Assembly: GCF_021311115.1 (NCBI RefSeq)
Contig: NZ_JAJTNP010000008.1
Location: 62,001 to 126,000 of the forward strand
DNA length: 64,000 nucleotides
DNA from: Chryseobacterium gwangjuense
Lineage (GTDB): Bacteria; Bacteroidota; Bacteroidia; Flavobacteriales; Weeksellaceae
Reading direction: 5' to 3'
Made by a program: the position numbers and the translations under genes. The number at the start of each line of letters is the position of its first letter. The first letter of the stretch is position 1. This document shows, in pieces, positions 7,990 to 16,242 of the stretch. The notes under the pieces were generated by a model. It was not told the origin of the DNA, ran no database searches, and saw only the letters and a list, made by a program, of their open reading frames with translations.

Positions 7990-9528
7990 ATGAACTATAA
8001 ATTTATTTCTTCATTACTTTTCATCTATTTCAGTAATCTCTTTTCCTCACAAGCTCCAGCTATGCAGTGGCAGAAGAATTACGGAGGAAGCCAGCCGGAA
8101 ATGTTTCCTGATATTGCCTTAACCTCAGATGGCGGATATATCCTTGCAGGCAGTTCAGCCTCAACCAATGGAAATGTAACCGGAAATCATGGTTTAAATG
8201 ATTTTTGGGTAGTAAGAACCAATTCCACAGGAGATATTCTCTGGCAAAAGTCTTTAGGGGGCTCAGCAGGAGATGCTGCTTCCTCAGTAAGACAAACCTC
8301 TGATGGAGGATATATTGTTGCCGGATCATCCAGTTCCAATAACGGAGATGTTACGGGAAATCATGGCAGCAGTGATTTTTGGATCGTAAAGTTAGATACT
8401 TCAGGAAACTTACAATGGCAAAAGTCGTTCGGAGGAAGCAATGAAGAAATCGCCCAAAGCATCCGACAAACAACAGACGGAGGATATATTGTAGCAGGTT
8501 ATACTGCATCTTCTGATGGAGATGTTGCGTCCGGAAATGGAGGATATAGAGATTATTGGGTGATAAAACTCAATGCTACAGGAAATTTACAATGGGAGAA
8601 AACTTATGGCGGCGGAAGCGGCGATCAAGCGTATTCTATAGAACAGACCACCGATGGAGGGTATATTATTGGAGGGTATTCCAACTCAATCGATAATATT
8701 GTCACCGGAAATCACGGCAGCGATGATTATTGGATTGTAAAAATAAACGCCGCAGGAGTGCTTCAATGGCAAAAATCTTTAGGGGGTAGCGGTACAGATA
8801 GAGCTTTCTCTGTGAAACAAACTTCAGATGGAGGGTATATAGCTTTTGGACAGTCCATATCAACCAACGGAGATATTACCGGAAGCCATGGCAATGATGA
8901 CTATTGGCTTGCAAAGCTAAGTTCTACAGGAATCTTACAATGGCAAAAGTCTTATGGTGGCTCTCTTTACGATCGCGGCAGAGATGTTTCCCAAACAGCT
9001 GATGGAGGATACATTATGACAGGAGTCTCATTTCCTCTAAATGTAGAAGGAACAACAAGCAATGGAGCTAATGATTATTTGATTGTCAAAACAGATGCTT
9101 CAGGAAATATGGAATGGCAGCAAACGTATGGCGGACTTCAGGATGATTACGGAACGTTTGTTAAACAAACTTTAGATGGTGGATATATACTTTGCGGATA
9201 TTCAGACGCCATTACCAACAGTTCTTCAAACTATGATTACTGGATCATCAAGCTTGCAGGAAATCAATTAAGTACAGATGAAAATATTCTAAAAAATAAT
9301 ATTTCAATGTATCCCAACCCCGCAAAAGATTTTGTTACGATAGATCATCTTCCTAACGAAACAACGATAAGTATTCTTGATCTATCGGGAAGAAAGATTT
9401 TCAGTAAAAAATATACTGAACCCAAAGTTTCAATTCATACTTCTCAATTGACCAATGGAACATATATTATTCAGGTTGATGATCAAGAGAAAACCATTTT
9501 GTCTGAGAAGCTTATGATAAAAAAATAA
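7990..9528 (+). CDS. Secreted seven-repeat beta-propeller protein, T9SS type A (paralogue)
   Basis: 512 aa, same plan as the preceding gene: signal peptide about 1-21, seven repeats of about 58 aa with the core TSDGGYIxAG, DYWIVKL, GNLQWQKSYGG, and a type A T9SS tail (about 436-512) with MYPNPAKDFVTI. The tail and signal peptide are almost the same as in the upstream copy, while the repeats differ at many sites and are richer in GNVTGNHG loops. It is 30 nt downstream of its paralogue with no terminator between, so the two are co-transcribed. A perfect 11 bp hairpin ends the unit. The DxNxDG-like loops could bind calcium, but that is not shown. Confidence 0.88.
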   Translation: MNYKFISSLLFIYFSNLFSSQAPAMQWQKNYGGSQPEMFPDIALTSDGGYILAGSSASTNGNVTGNHGLNDFWVVRTNSTGDILWQKSLGGSAGDAASSVRQTSDGGYIVAGSSSSNNGDVTGNHGSSDFWIVKLDTSGNLQWQKSFGGSNEEIAQSIRQTTDGGYIVAGYTASSDGDVASGNGGYRDYWVIKLNATGNLQWEKTYGGGSGDQAYSIEQTTDGGYIIGGYSNSIDNIVTGNHGSDDYWIVKINAAGVLQWQKSLGGSGTDRAFSVKQTSDGGYIAFGQSISTNGDITGSHGNDDYWLAKLSSTGILQWQKSYGGSLYDRGRDVSQTADGGYIMTGVSFPLNVEGTTSNGANDYLIVKTDASGNMEWQQTYGGLQDDYGTFVKQTLDGGYILCGYSDAITNSSSNYDYWIIKLAGNQLSTDENILKNNISMYPNPAKDFVTIDHLPNETTISILDLSGRKIFSKKYTEPKVSIHTSQLTNGTYIIQVDDQEKTILSEKLMIKK

Positions 9529-9550
9529 ATTCATATTTAAAGCTATACAA

Positions 9551-9587
9551 AACCTCATGAAATTAAAAATTCATGAGGTTTTTTTTA
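9551..9587 (+). terminator. Intrinsic terminator of the propeller operon
   Basis: AACCTCATGAA and TTCATGAGGTT form a perfect 11 bp stem with an 8 nt loop, followed by eight T. Confidence 0.88.
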
Positions 9588-9720
9588 TTAAAATACCATC
9601 TTCGTAAATAATTTAACAACAATTTAACAAATTAGGTATAAACTTTGTATTTGTTCAAATATAAAACGCAAGCACAGAACTTATTTCATCAACATTGTTT
9701 AACATCTAAAAATATTAATT

Positions 9721-10245
9721 ATGGCTGAAGTAATTGCACAAGAGAAACAGGGAGGAAGCAGACAAAGAAAAAAAATGGTTAAAATTGATATGACTCCCAT
9801 GGTAGACTTAGGGTTCTTATTGATTACCTTTTTTATGTTTACCACCAATTTTACAAAACCCAATGTGATGGATTTGGGATTACCCGCAAAAGATCCTGTT
9901 CATAAACCCAACGACAAAGTAATTGATGTTAAAAATCAGGTTACCTTTATTCTTGGAAAAGACAATCGGGTTTTTTATCATCAAAGCAGTAAAGAAGATT
10001 TAAATTCAAGTAATTTAAAAGAAACAAACTTCAACGGAATTAATATCTCAAAAATCATTTCTGAAGCGTACAATCATGCGCCGGTAAAAGAAAATTTCAC
10101 GATTATTATTGAACCCACTGATGATGCTAACTACAAAAACTTTGTAGATGTTTTGGATAATATTGCCATTTCAAACAAAGAACGTTATGGAATCACCGAT
10201 ATAAAACCCTGGGAAAAGAAAGTTTATGAAGAATTAATTCAATAA
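9721..10245 (+). CDS. ExbD/TolR-family proton-channel subunit (lone)
   Basis: 174 aa. A short basic cytoplasmic N-terminus ends in KIDMTPMVD. A single transmembrane helix (about 27-44) carries the conserved proton-path Asp29, and an extracytoplasmic domain of about 125 aa follows. ExbD/TolR proteins form a complex with an ExbB/TolQ (MotA-type) ring and use the proton gradient to power TonB- or Tol-type work at the outer membrane. No ExbB, TonB or second ExbD gene is adjacent, which is unusual because these are normally clustered. The gap of 192 nt upstream and a hairpin terminator downstream make it a single-gene unit. Confidence 0.9.
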   Translation: MAEVIAQEKQGGSRQRKKMVKIDMTPMVDLGFLLITFFMFTTNFTKPNVMDLGLPAKDPVHKPNDKVIDVKNQVTFILGKDNRVFYHQSSKEDLNSSNLKETNFNGINISKIISEAYNHAPVKENFTIIIEPTDDANYKNFVDVLDNIAISNKERYGITDIKPWEKKVYEELIQ

Positions 10246-10251
10246 CATAAA

Positions 10252-10277
10252 AGGGCATTTTTGAAATGCTCTTTTTT
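10252..10277 (+). terminator. Intrinsic terminator after exbD-like gene
   Basis: AGGGCATTT pairs with AAATGCTCT (one wobble) and runs into seven T. Its right arm overlaps the promoter of the next gene. Confidence 0.75.
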
Positions 10278-10289
10278 TGTTTACATTTG
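10261..10289 (+). promoter_or_regulatory. Promoter of the lipoprotein/hydrolase/patatin unit
   Basis: TTG at 10261-10263, 18 nt, TACATTTG at 10282-10289, 16 nt before the ATG at 10306. The -33 element sits inside the loop of the preceding terminator. Confidence 0.6.
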
Positions 10290-10305
10290 ATATATAATTT
10301 TTTTG

Positions 10306-10815
10306 ATGAAAAACTTTTTAGCCGCAATCGCCATCTCCGTTTTAATTGTTTCATGTTCCAAAAAAGAAACAACACCCGTTTCAGCCAAGACAGATAGTAC
10401 AAAAATTGTTGATTCCATCAATGCTGTAAGGACAAAAATAAATGACAGTATCCGAAACAAAAATCAATTCAAAGATTTTAGCGGAGAACATAAGTTTACT
10501 CATAATTTGATTCAAAACTCCGGAACGGTTGATTTTAAGAAAATTGACGGTGAAAGAGATCATTATACTGTTTCAGGGAATATTAAATCAGGGAAAAATT
10601 ATGTTGAAATAAAAGGCTTTATAGCTGTTGTTTCTGACAAACACATGAATTTTACTGGGGAAATCACCCAAAGTATTTCTGAAAATGACAACGGAAAACC
10701 TTACACCAGAAAAGGAACAAAAACTTTTGCTTCCAAAGACGGCGGAAAAACTTACCTACTTCAGGATATGGTAAATGGTTCGGGATTTGTAGACTATATA
10801 GATATCCATTTTTAA
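10306..10815 (+). CDS. Putative lipoprotein, unknown function
   Basis: 169 aa from the ATG at 10306 (an in-frame TTG lies one codon earlier). The N-terminus is a lipoprotein signal with lipobox LIVSC, Cys17. The mature part has a low-complexity K/T/S linker (about 18-50), then a compact domain of about 115 aa (EHKFTHNLIQNSGTVDF, ISENDNGKPYTRKGTK, GFVDYIDIHF) likely to be beta-rich. No family recognised. It is the first gene of a tightly spaced run: the alpha/beta hydrolase starts 11 nt later. Confidence 0.75.
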   Translation: MKNFLAAIAISVLIVSCSKKETTPVSAKTDSTKIVDSINAVRTKINDSIRNKNQFKDFSGEHKFTHNLIQNSGTVDFKKIDGERDHYTVSGNIKSGKNYVEIKGFIAVVSDKHMNFTGEITQSISENDNGKPYTRKGTKTFASKDGGKTYLLQDMVNGSGFVDYIDIHF

Positions 10816-10826
10816 TTTTTTGAAAT

Positions 10827-11609
10827 ATGCTCAACTTTGAAAGAAAAGGAAACGGAAAAGAAACTTTAGTGCTTCTCCATGGATTCATGGAAAACATCTC
10901 GATATGGGATGATATGGAACCTCATCTGTCTGAAAATTTTTCACTTTTAAAAATAGATCTTCCGGGACACGGGCAATCAGAAATTGTAGCAGAAGTTCAG
11001 ACCATGGAACTCATGGCAGAAGAAGTAAAAAAAGTATTGGATACACTGAATTTAACTAAAGTTCATTTATTGGGACATTCGATGGGAGGCTATACTTCTT
11101 TAGCTTTTGCCGAAAAATATCCTGAATATCTTACAAGTCTAACCTTGTTTTTTTCTACTTATTTTCCGGATGATGCCGAGAAAAAGGAACAACGCATAAA
11201 AAGCTACAGAATCATTAAAGACGCCTTCGCACATTATGCAAGAGCAGGAGTTCCGAATCTTTTCAACCCCAACGAAAGAGACACTCTGGAAGGAAAAATA
11301 GAAACCGCTTTAAAAATTGCTCTTTCCACGAATAACCTAGGAGCTTTAGCTTCTGTAAAAGGTATGGTAGAAAGAACCGACAAAAAACATGTTCTGGAAA
11401 ATCTTGAGGCTAAAATTTTAGTTTTGGCAGGGAAACATGATAATGCTGTAAAAACTGAATTGATGATCAAGAATCTTCCGGACAGAACCAATATAAAATC
11501 TTATGTTCTTGATTGCGGGCACAACGGACATTGGGAAAAACCAAGCATCTGTGCAGAAATCATCAATACGGAACTTCTTCACCATTTACCAAAAAATTTG
11601 ATCCTTTAA
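10827..11609 (+). CDS. Alpha/beta-hydrolase fold protein
   Basis: 260 aa. Classic alpha/beta-hydrolase: HGF oxyanion region (18-20), DLPGHGQS (44-51), nucleophile elbow GHSMGG with Ser85, acid in GKHD (Asp205) and catalytic His in CGHNGHWEKP (His232 or His235). The family hydrolyses esters, amides or C-C bonds. The substrate is not evident; the small cap region suggests a soluble esterase-like enzyme. No signal peptide, so cytoplasmic. It sits between two lipoprotein genes (11 nt upstream, 9 nt downstream) and is probably co-transcribed with them. Confidence 0.9.
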   Translation: MLNFERKGNGKETLVLLHGFMENISIWDDMEPHLSENFSLLKIDLPGHGQSEIVAEVQTMELMAEEVKKVLDTLNLTKVHLLGHSMGGYTSLAFAEKYPEYLTSLTLFFSTYFPDDAEKKEQRIKSYRIIKDAFAHYARAGVPNLFNPNERDTLEGKIETALKIALSTNNLGALASVKGMVERTDKKHVLENLEAKILVLAGKHDNAVKTELMIKNLPDRTNIKSYVLDCGHNGHWEKPSICAEIINTELLHHLPKNLIL

Positions 11610-11618
11610 AAAACATCT

Positions 11619-12437
11619 ATGAGAATTTGGATTTCATCAATACTGCTTCTTGCTGCATTGAGTTGCACAAAAGAAGCTACAACTTCCAGAAATACCGCTT
11701 CAAAAGACTCTGTTTCTACAACAGAAGCTCAAAAAGACAATCTGAAAACAGGTCAAGATAAACAAACTTTCAATTTTGTCACAGAACTTTGCGACAACAA
11801 AGGTCTATATGATGCCAGTAAATATTCCCAAGAAGAAATAGAGGGAACTTACAAACTTTGGTTTCAATACAGCGGTTTATTGCTTAGTAAACCATCCGTT
11901 TTTAAACCGGAAACCCTACAGGAAGTAAGAAGAGATAAAGATAAGATTTTAGCAAAGCTTGCTCAAGATTTTGCAGAAAAGAAAAAAGCGCTTGAAAGCT
12001 TAAAGGTCGTTAACGATCCTTATTGGCAAAATAGTAAAGCTCAGAAAATCCAGGAATTGATTCTTGAGTATGAATTTGATAAAACGGAAATTTTAGCATT
12101 CTCCGATCCTTCCATACTACTCAACAGCAAGTTTTCTAAAAATTGCGAAAATTTTGTACGAGCATTAAATTCTGATGAAGATGTAATGATCGACGAATGG
12201 AGAAAGCTGAGAATACAGATGAGTAAGAAGAACGGCAGTCCGGAAAGAGTGATGGATGAGTTCGAAAACAATTTACACGCTCAAAACAGAAATGAATATG
12301 CCATCGTTGACCTTATTACTTTTGGATGGGGAAATTGTGCCAATAATAACATAAAAAGAATAGAGCACGACGAAAAAATGATGAAGGCATTCAATTCTTT
12401 ATTCATTAAAATTGATTCGAAATGTGACGAGCCTTAA
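11619..12437 (+). CDS. Putative lipoprotein, unknown function
   Basis: 272 aa. Signal peptide with lipobox AALSC (Cys16), a Ser/Thr/Lys-rich linker to about residue 50, then a mostly helical domain with many charged residues. Five Cys remain in the mature protein, including the CDNKG, NCENF and GNCANNN contexts, which could form disulfides in the periplasm. No family recognised. Only 9 nt separate it from the hydrolase upstream, which suggests a shared transcript; 51 nt separate it from the patatin gene. Confidence 0.72.
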   Translation: MRIWISSILLLAALSCTKEATTSRNTASKDSVSTTEAQKDNLKTGQDKQTFNFVTELCDNKGLYDASKYSQEEIEGTYKLWFQYSGLLLSKPSVFKPETLQEVRRDKDKILAKLAQDFAEKKKALESLKVVNDPYWQNSKAQKIQELILEYEFDKTEILAFSDPSILLNSKFSKNCENFVRALNSDEDVMIDEWRKLRIQMSKKNGSPERVMDEFENNLHAQNRNEYAIVDLITFGWGNCANNNIKRIEHDEKMMKAFNSLFIKIDSKCDEP

Positions 12438-12488
12438 ATCACAGAGAAACTACAAAAAATAAAAGAACACCAAAATTTAAATAGATCC

Positions 12489-13292
12489 ATGAGCTTATTC
12501 TCTGCTCCCAAAAAGAAACCCATAATCGGCTTAACTCTTTCCGGAGGCGGAATGCGTGGAATAGCCCATATTGCAGTTTTAAAAGCGTTGGAAGAATTTG
12601 ATCTGAAACCTCAGATTATTTCAGGAACAAGTGCAGGATCCATTATTGCAGCATTTTATTCTTTAGGAAAAACACCGGATGAAATGATGGACATTGTAAA
12701 GCAAACCACATTTTTCTCCAGATCCTACTTAAGACTTTCAAAAAACGGAATTTTCAGCTCTAAATTTATTTTAAAACTTCTTGTCGATTATTTTCCTGAA
12801 GATGATTTTAAAGTCTTGAAAATCCCGGTATACGTTGCCGCAACAGAAATGACCCACGGAATTGTTGACTTTTTTTCAGAAGGTGAACTTTTCGGGCCAC
12901 TATTGGCCTCTTCAAGCGTTCCTTTTGTTCTCCCTCCCGTTACCATAGGAGAAAAAATATATGTAGATGGTGGTGTACTGGATAATCTTCCTATAGAACC
13001 CATCATGGATAAATGCGATTTCCTGATTGCTTCGCATGTCAACTCTCTCAGCTACGACCCTCTTCCCAATATGAGTTTAATGAAAGAATTTGACAGGATT
13101 TTACACTTAGCCATTGCCAAGTCGGTCTATTCTAAAGCTGACTTTTGTGATATTTTTTTAGACCCTCCCAAAATGACCAAGTTCAGTTTATTCAATAAAA
13201 AGAATCTGGACGAGATGTTTCAGGAAGTATATGAATACACCTGTAAAGAATTGGAAGATAAAGGATACAAAAAAATACAGTCTTCTTTATAA
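12489..13292 (+). CDS. Patatin-like phospholipase
   Basis: 267 aa. Patatin/RssA-type fold: glycine-rich oxyanion loop GGGMRG (19-24), nucleophile motif GTSAG with Ser48, and catalytic Asp160 in DGG, together the Ser-Asp dyad of patatins. These enzymes hydrolyse acyl esters of phospholipids or other lipids. No signal peptide or membrane barrel domain is present, so it is a cytoplasmic or peripheral enzyme of the short RssA/YlbK group. The gene ends convergently with nrnA, the two stop codons overlapping in the palindrome TTATAA. Confidence 0.92.
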   Translation: MSLFSAPKKKPIIGLTLSGGGMRGIAHIAVLKALEEFDLKPQIISGTSAGSIIAAFYSLGKTPDEMMDIVKQTTFFSRSYLRLSKNGIFSSKFILKLLVDYFPEDDFKVLKIPVYVAATEMTHGIVDFFSEGELFGPLLASSSVPFVLPPVTIGEKIYVDGGVLDNLPIEPIMDKCDFLIASHVNSLSYDPLPNMSLMKEFDRILHLAIAKSVYSKADFCDIFLDPPKMTKFSLFNKKNLDEMFQEVYEYTCKELEDKGYKKIQSSL

Positions 13293-14291
13293 CTGTTCTC
13301 CTGCTACCCTGTTCTTAAACGTTTCAAGGGTATCCATCAAAGACTCCATCGATTTTCCTCCTGCTGCATTGATGTGCCCTCCCCCACTAAAATATTTTCT
13401 TGAGAACTGGTTTACATCAACATCATCTTTACTTCTGAAAGATATTTTGATAAAATCATCATACAGATCTTCCATAAAGAAAGCCGACATTCTTACGCCG
13501 ACAATACTCAAACCGTAATTTACAAAACCTTCCGTATCTCCTTTCTGGAAACCATATTCCTGTAGCTCCTTTCTTGTAAGATATAAAACAGCAACTTTAC
13601 CATCATTTACCACTTCTATTCTTCCTAAAATAAGCGCTAACAAATGAAGTCTTGAAACCGTATTCGTATCCCATGTATTGGAAGTGATTACTGACGGATC
13701 TGCTCCTTTCTCAATAAGGTTGGCTACAATTCTATGGGTAGTTGCACTTGTAGAACGAAAACGGAAACCTCCTGTATCAGTCATGATTCCTGTATAAAGA
13801 CATTCTGCAATATCTTTGTTGACCAGATTTTCATCATTCATTGCTTCAATAAAATGATAAATCATCTGACACGTCGCAGGAATTACCGTATCTGAATACA
13901 CAAAATCGAATTGTTCCGGTTGCTGGTGATGATCAATAAGAATTTTCTTCGCCTTAGATTTAGTCAGCCAATCTCCTAAAATCCCAATTCTGGATGGTGA
14001 GTTGAAATCCAGGCAGAAAATAACATCTGCTTCATTGATAAGATCAAAAGCTACCTTTCTCTTATATTCTGCAACGATATTCTTTTTGGCTTCCGGCATC
14101 CATTTCAGAAACTTCGGAAAATCATTCGGCACTACAACTTCAGCATGTATACCTTTTGCCTGCAAATAATGCTTTAGCCCCAAACTCGACCCAATAGCAT
14201 CTCCATCAGGATTGTAATGCGTAATGATGACGATTTTATTTTGAGGAATAAGAAGTGAATTGATTTCTAAAATTTCTGCAGGTGTAAACAT
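13287..14291 (-). CDS. nrnA: DHH/DHHA1 phosphoesterase, NrnA-like (nano-RNase / pAp phosphatase)
   Basis: 334 aa, typical length for NrnA. Metal-site motifs: HYNPDGDAIGS (about 25-35), DFNSPSR with Asp94, and DHH at 119-121. The C-terminal DHHA1 domain has GGGHINAAGG (303-312). The family degrades 2-5 nt RNAs left by other RNases and dephosphorylates 3'-phosphoadenosine 5'-phosphate. NrnA is assigned by domain order and length; related DHH enzymes acting on cyclic dinucleotide products cannot be excluded. A TATCTTTG box is just upstream, and the gene overlaps the convergent patatin gene by 6 nt. Confidence 0.9.
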   Translation of the reverse strand: MFTPAEILEINSLLIPQNKIVIITHYNPDGDAIGSSLGLKHYLQAKGIHAEVVVPNDFPKFLKWMPEAKKNIVAEYKRKVAFDLINEADVIFCLDFNSPSRIGILGDWLTKSKAKKILIDHHQQPEQFDFVYSDTVIPATCQMIYHFIEAMNDENLVNKDIAECLYTGIMTDTGGFRFRSTSATTHRIVANLIEKGADPSVITSNTWDTNTVSRLHLLALILGRIEVVNDGKVAVLYLTRKELQEYGFQKGDTEGFVNYGLSIVGVRMSAFFMEDLYDDFIKISFRSKDDVDVNQFSRKYFSGGGHINAAGGKSMESLMDTLETFKNRVAGEQL

Positions 14292-14316
14292 CTAAGTTTC
14301 TTTAAATTTGAGTTTC

Positions 14317-14324
14317 CAAAGATA
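14317..14324 (-). promoter_or_regulatory. Candidate -7 box of nrnA
   Basis: The complement reads TATCTTTG, an exact consensus match 26 nt upstream of the nrnA start. Confidence 0.5.
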
Positions 14325-14444
14325 GAGCTTTTAAATAAATCCTTAGTATTATTTTTAAATGTTACCAATTTCGCCTGTAACAGGACTTTTATAAAAATGG
14401 GAATAAAAAACCTTTATAATAATTTCAAAAAAAAGAGCTGAAAG

Positions 14445-14475
14445 TTTGTATCTTATAAAAAAATCTATATCTTTG
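14445..14475 (+). promoter_or_regulatory. rpmH promoter
   Basis: TTTG at 14445-14448, 19 nt, TATCTTTG at 14468-14475: an optimal Bacteroidota -33/-7 pair, 45 nt before the rpmH ATG. Confidence 0.8.
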
Positions 14476-14520
14476 CAACCTGAAAAATTAATAGATTAAT
14501 TACGATTTAAACATATAGTA

Positions 14521-14679
14521 ATGAGTAAAAGAACATTCCAGCCATCAGAAAGAAAGAGAAGAAACAAACACGGTTTCAGAGAAAGAATGTCTACGCCAAA
14601 TGGAAGAAGAGTTTTGGCTGCAAGAAGAGCTAAAGGCAGAAAGAGTTTAACTGTAAGTGCTGCACGCGCTAAGAGATAA
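14521..14679 (+). CDS. rpmH: 50S ribosomal protein L34
   Basis: 52 aa: starts [20 protein letters not shown] and continues with the L34 hallmark [17 protein letters not shown]. Strongly basic small protein of the large ribosomal subunit. The frame is complete from ATG at 14521 to TAA at 14677-14679. It has its own strong promoter and terminator, so it is monocistronic here. The common neighbour rnpA is not next to it. Confidence 0.97.
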   Translation: MSKRTFQPSERKRRNKHGFRERMSTPNGRRVLAARRAKGRKSLTVSAARAKR

Positions 14680-14703
14680 TTCTTTAATTATCATATACAA
14701 ATC

Positions 14704-14735
14704 ATGCTTGAAAATAATCTTTTCAGGCATTTTTT
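14704..14735 (+). terminator. Intrinsic terminator after rpmH
   Basis: ATGCTTGAAAA pairs with TTTTCAGGCAT (one G-T wobble) with a 5 nt loop, then five T. Confidence 0.8.
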
Positions 14736-14832
14736 GTTGTTAAATTTTACTAAAATTCAAGGTTCTTACATTTCTTTTTTCTATTTTTAAAAATTGAAAA
14801 AATTTCTAAAAATAGTATCCTAAAATAGCATT

Positions 14833-15543
14833 ATGCCACATACAAATATATCCGGAGATAATATTATAAGTTTACAACATGCGAAGATTGCACAAAAAAA
14901 CTTTACTGTTCTTTCTGACGTTAATCTCAACATCAAAAAAGGCAGATTTTGTTATCTTATCGGAAAAACAGGTTCAGGAAAAAGTTCATTGCTAAAAACT
15001 TTATACGGACATATTCCGTTAGCTTCAGGACACGGAGCGGTAGTTGGCTTTGATCTGGCTAAATTAAAAATGTCTGAAATTCCCAACCTAAGAAGAAAAT
15101 TAGGAATCGTATTTCAGGATTTCCAATTATTGTCTGACAGAACGGTAGAAAAAAACCTGATATTCGTTCTGGAAGCAACAGGCTGGAACGACAAAACAAA
15201 AATGGAAGACCGTATTAATGAGGTTTTAGGCAGTGTAAACATGAAAAGCAAAAAGCATAAAATGCCTCATGAACTTTCAGGAGGAGAACAACAGCGTGTA
15301 GCTATTGCAAGAGCTTTATTAAACCATCCTGACCTAATTTTAGCAGATGAGCCTACAGGAAACCTTGATCCTGAAACTTCAAACGAAATTATGACCTTAC
15401 TCAAGCAAGTAGCACTGGAAAACGGAGCAGCTGTAGTAATGGCAACACACGATTACCATATGATTCAAAACTTCCCTGGTGAAGCCATCAGATGTGAAGA
15501 CGGAAAAGTTTCTGTATTGGATACGACGGAATTATTTGAATAA
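14833..15543 (+). CDS. ftsE: ABC-type ATPase, FtsE-like cell-division ATP-binding protein
   Basis: 236 aa. Walker A GKTGSGKS (44-51), Q-loop FQD (Gln95), signature LSGGEQQ (148-154), Walker B LILADEP (168-174), D-loop NLDP, and H-loop His in ATHD. The sequence is most like FtsE, which with the membrane protein FtsX couples the divisome to activation of cell-wall hydrolases. No FtsX gene is adjacent; in Bacteroidota the two are often apart. A LolD-type lipoprotein exporter ATPase is the main alternative. The gene is convergent with trmN6 and abuts it without any gap. Confidence 0.8.
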   Translation: MPHTNISGDNIISLQHAKIAQKNFTVLSDVNLNIKKGRFCYLIGKTGSGKSSLLKTLYGHIPLASGHGAVVGFDLAKLKMSEIPNLRRKLGIVFQDFQLLSDRTVEKNLIFVLEATGWNDKTKMEDRINEVLGSVNMKSKKHKMPHELSGGEQQRVAIARALLNHPDLILADEPTGNLDPETSNEIMTLLKQVALENGAAVVMATHDYHMIQNFPGEAIRCEDGKVSVLDTTELFE

Positions 15544-16242
15544 TTATTTTTCACGAAAAACATGAAACTCCTTGGTGAGTTCAAGATATTGGTCCGAGTA
15601 TTGTCTCGGACTTTTTTCTATAATAAATTCCAGTTCTTCAAGATTTTTTTCAGTTAAAGAAAACTCCAGAATCAGACGTTTTGTTTTTGAGCCTTCAATT
15701 CCTTTGATGTTAATCTTCCTATTTAAAAACAACTTGCTTTCTTTTGCCAGAGCAGTAAAAACCTCTCCGGCTTCTACAGGAATAATCACAGAGAAAATAC
15801 CGCAAGCAGAAAGCAATGCTGAAGATTTTGAAATTAATTGCTGAAAATTCAGTTCAACGGTTTGCCTCGCTATTTTATCTTTTTCAGAATCTGATGTTTC
15901 AAAATATGGTGGATTTGAAATAATAAGGTCAAATTTTTCTTCCAACGTAAAACTTTTAAAATCCTGATGAATATTTTTTAACCTTGATCCAAAAGAAGAG
16001 CTTTCAAAATTAATTTTGGTAAGATCTGCAGCTTCTTCATTAATATCAATCCCTAAAAATATTGCATGAGGATTTCTTTGAGCCAACATAAGTGAAACCA
16101 GCCCCGTTCCTGTTCCAACTTCTAAAATACTACAAGCGTGATTTACACTAGCTAAAGCACCCAGCAAAACACCGTCTGTTCCTACACGGAAGACATTTTT
16201 TGACTGCTGGATTTCGAATTGTTTAAATTTAAAAGGCTTCAC
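15544..16242 (-). CDS. trmN6: tRNA1(Val) (adenine(37)-N6)-methyltransferase, TrmN6/YfiC-like
   Basis: 232 aa. SAM-binding motif EVGTGTG (41-47), acidic DINEE after beta-2, and the N6-adenine methyltransferase motif NPPYF (110-114). Length and the N-terminal FKFKQF, VGTDGVLLG pattern match TrmN6 (YfiC), which methylates A37 next to the anticodon of tRNA(Val). It overlaps the histidine kinase gene by a single base and is the last gene of a ribE-kinase-trmN6 unit on the minus strand. Confidence 0.87.
   Translation of the reverse strand: MKPFKFKQFEIQQSKNVFRVGTDGVLLGALASVNHACSILEVGTGTGLVSLMLAQRNPHAIFLGIDINEEAADLTKINFESSSFGSRLKNIHQDFKSFTLEEKFDLIISNPPYFETSDSEKDKIARQTVELNFQQLISKSSALLSACGIFSVIIPVEAGEVFTALAKESKLFLNRKINIKGIEGSKTKRLILEFSLTEKNLEELEFIIEKSPRQYSDQYLELTKEFHVFREK

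Noticed and set aside
6540..9250. Regularly spaced repeats that could look like a CRISPR array
   Set aside because: The spacing is about 170-180 nt and the repeats are in frame within coding sequence, encoding protein blades; they are not identical short repeats.
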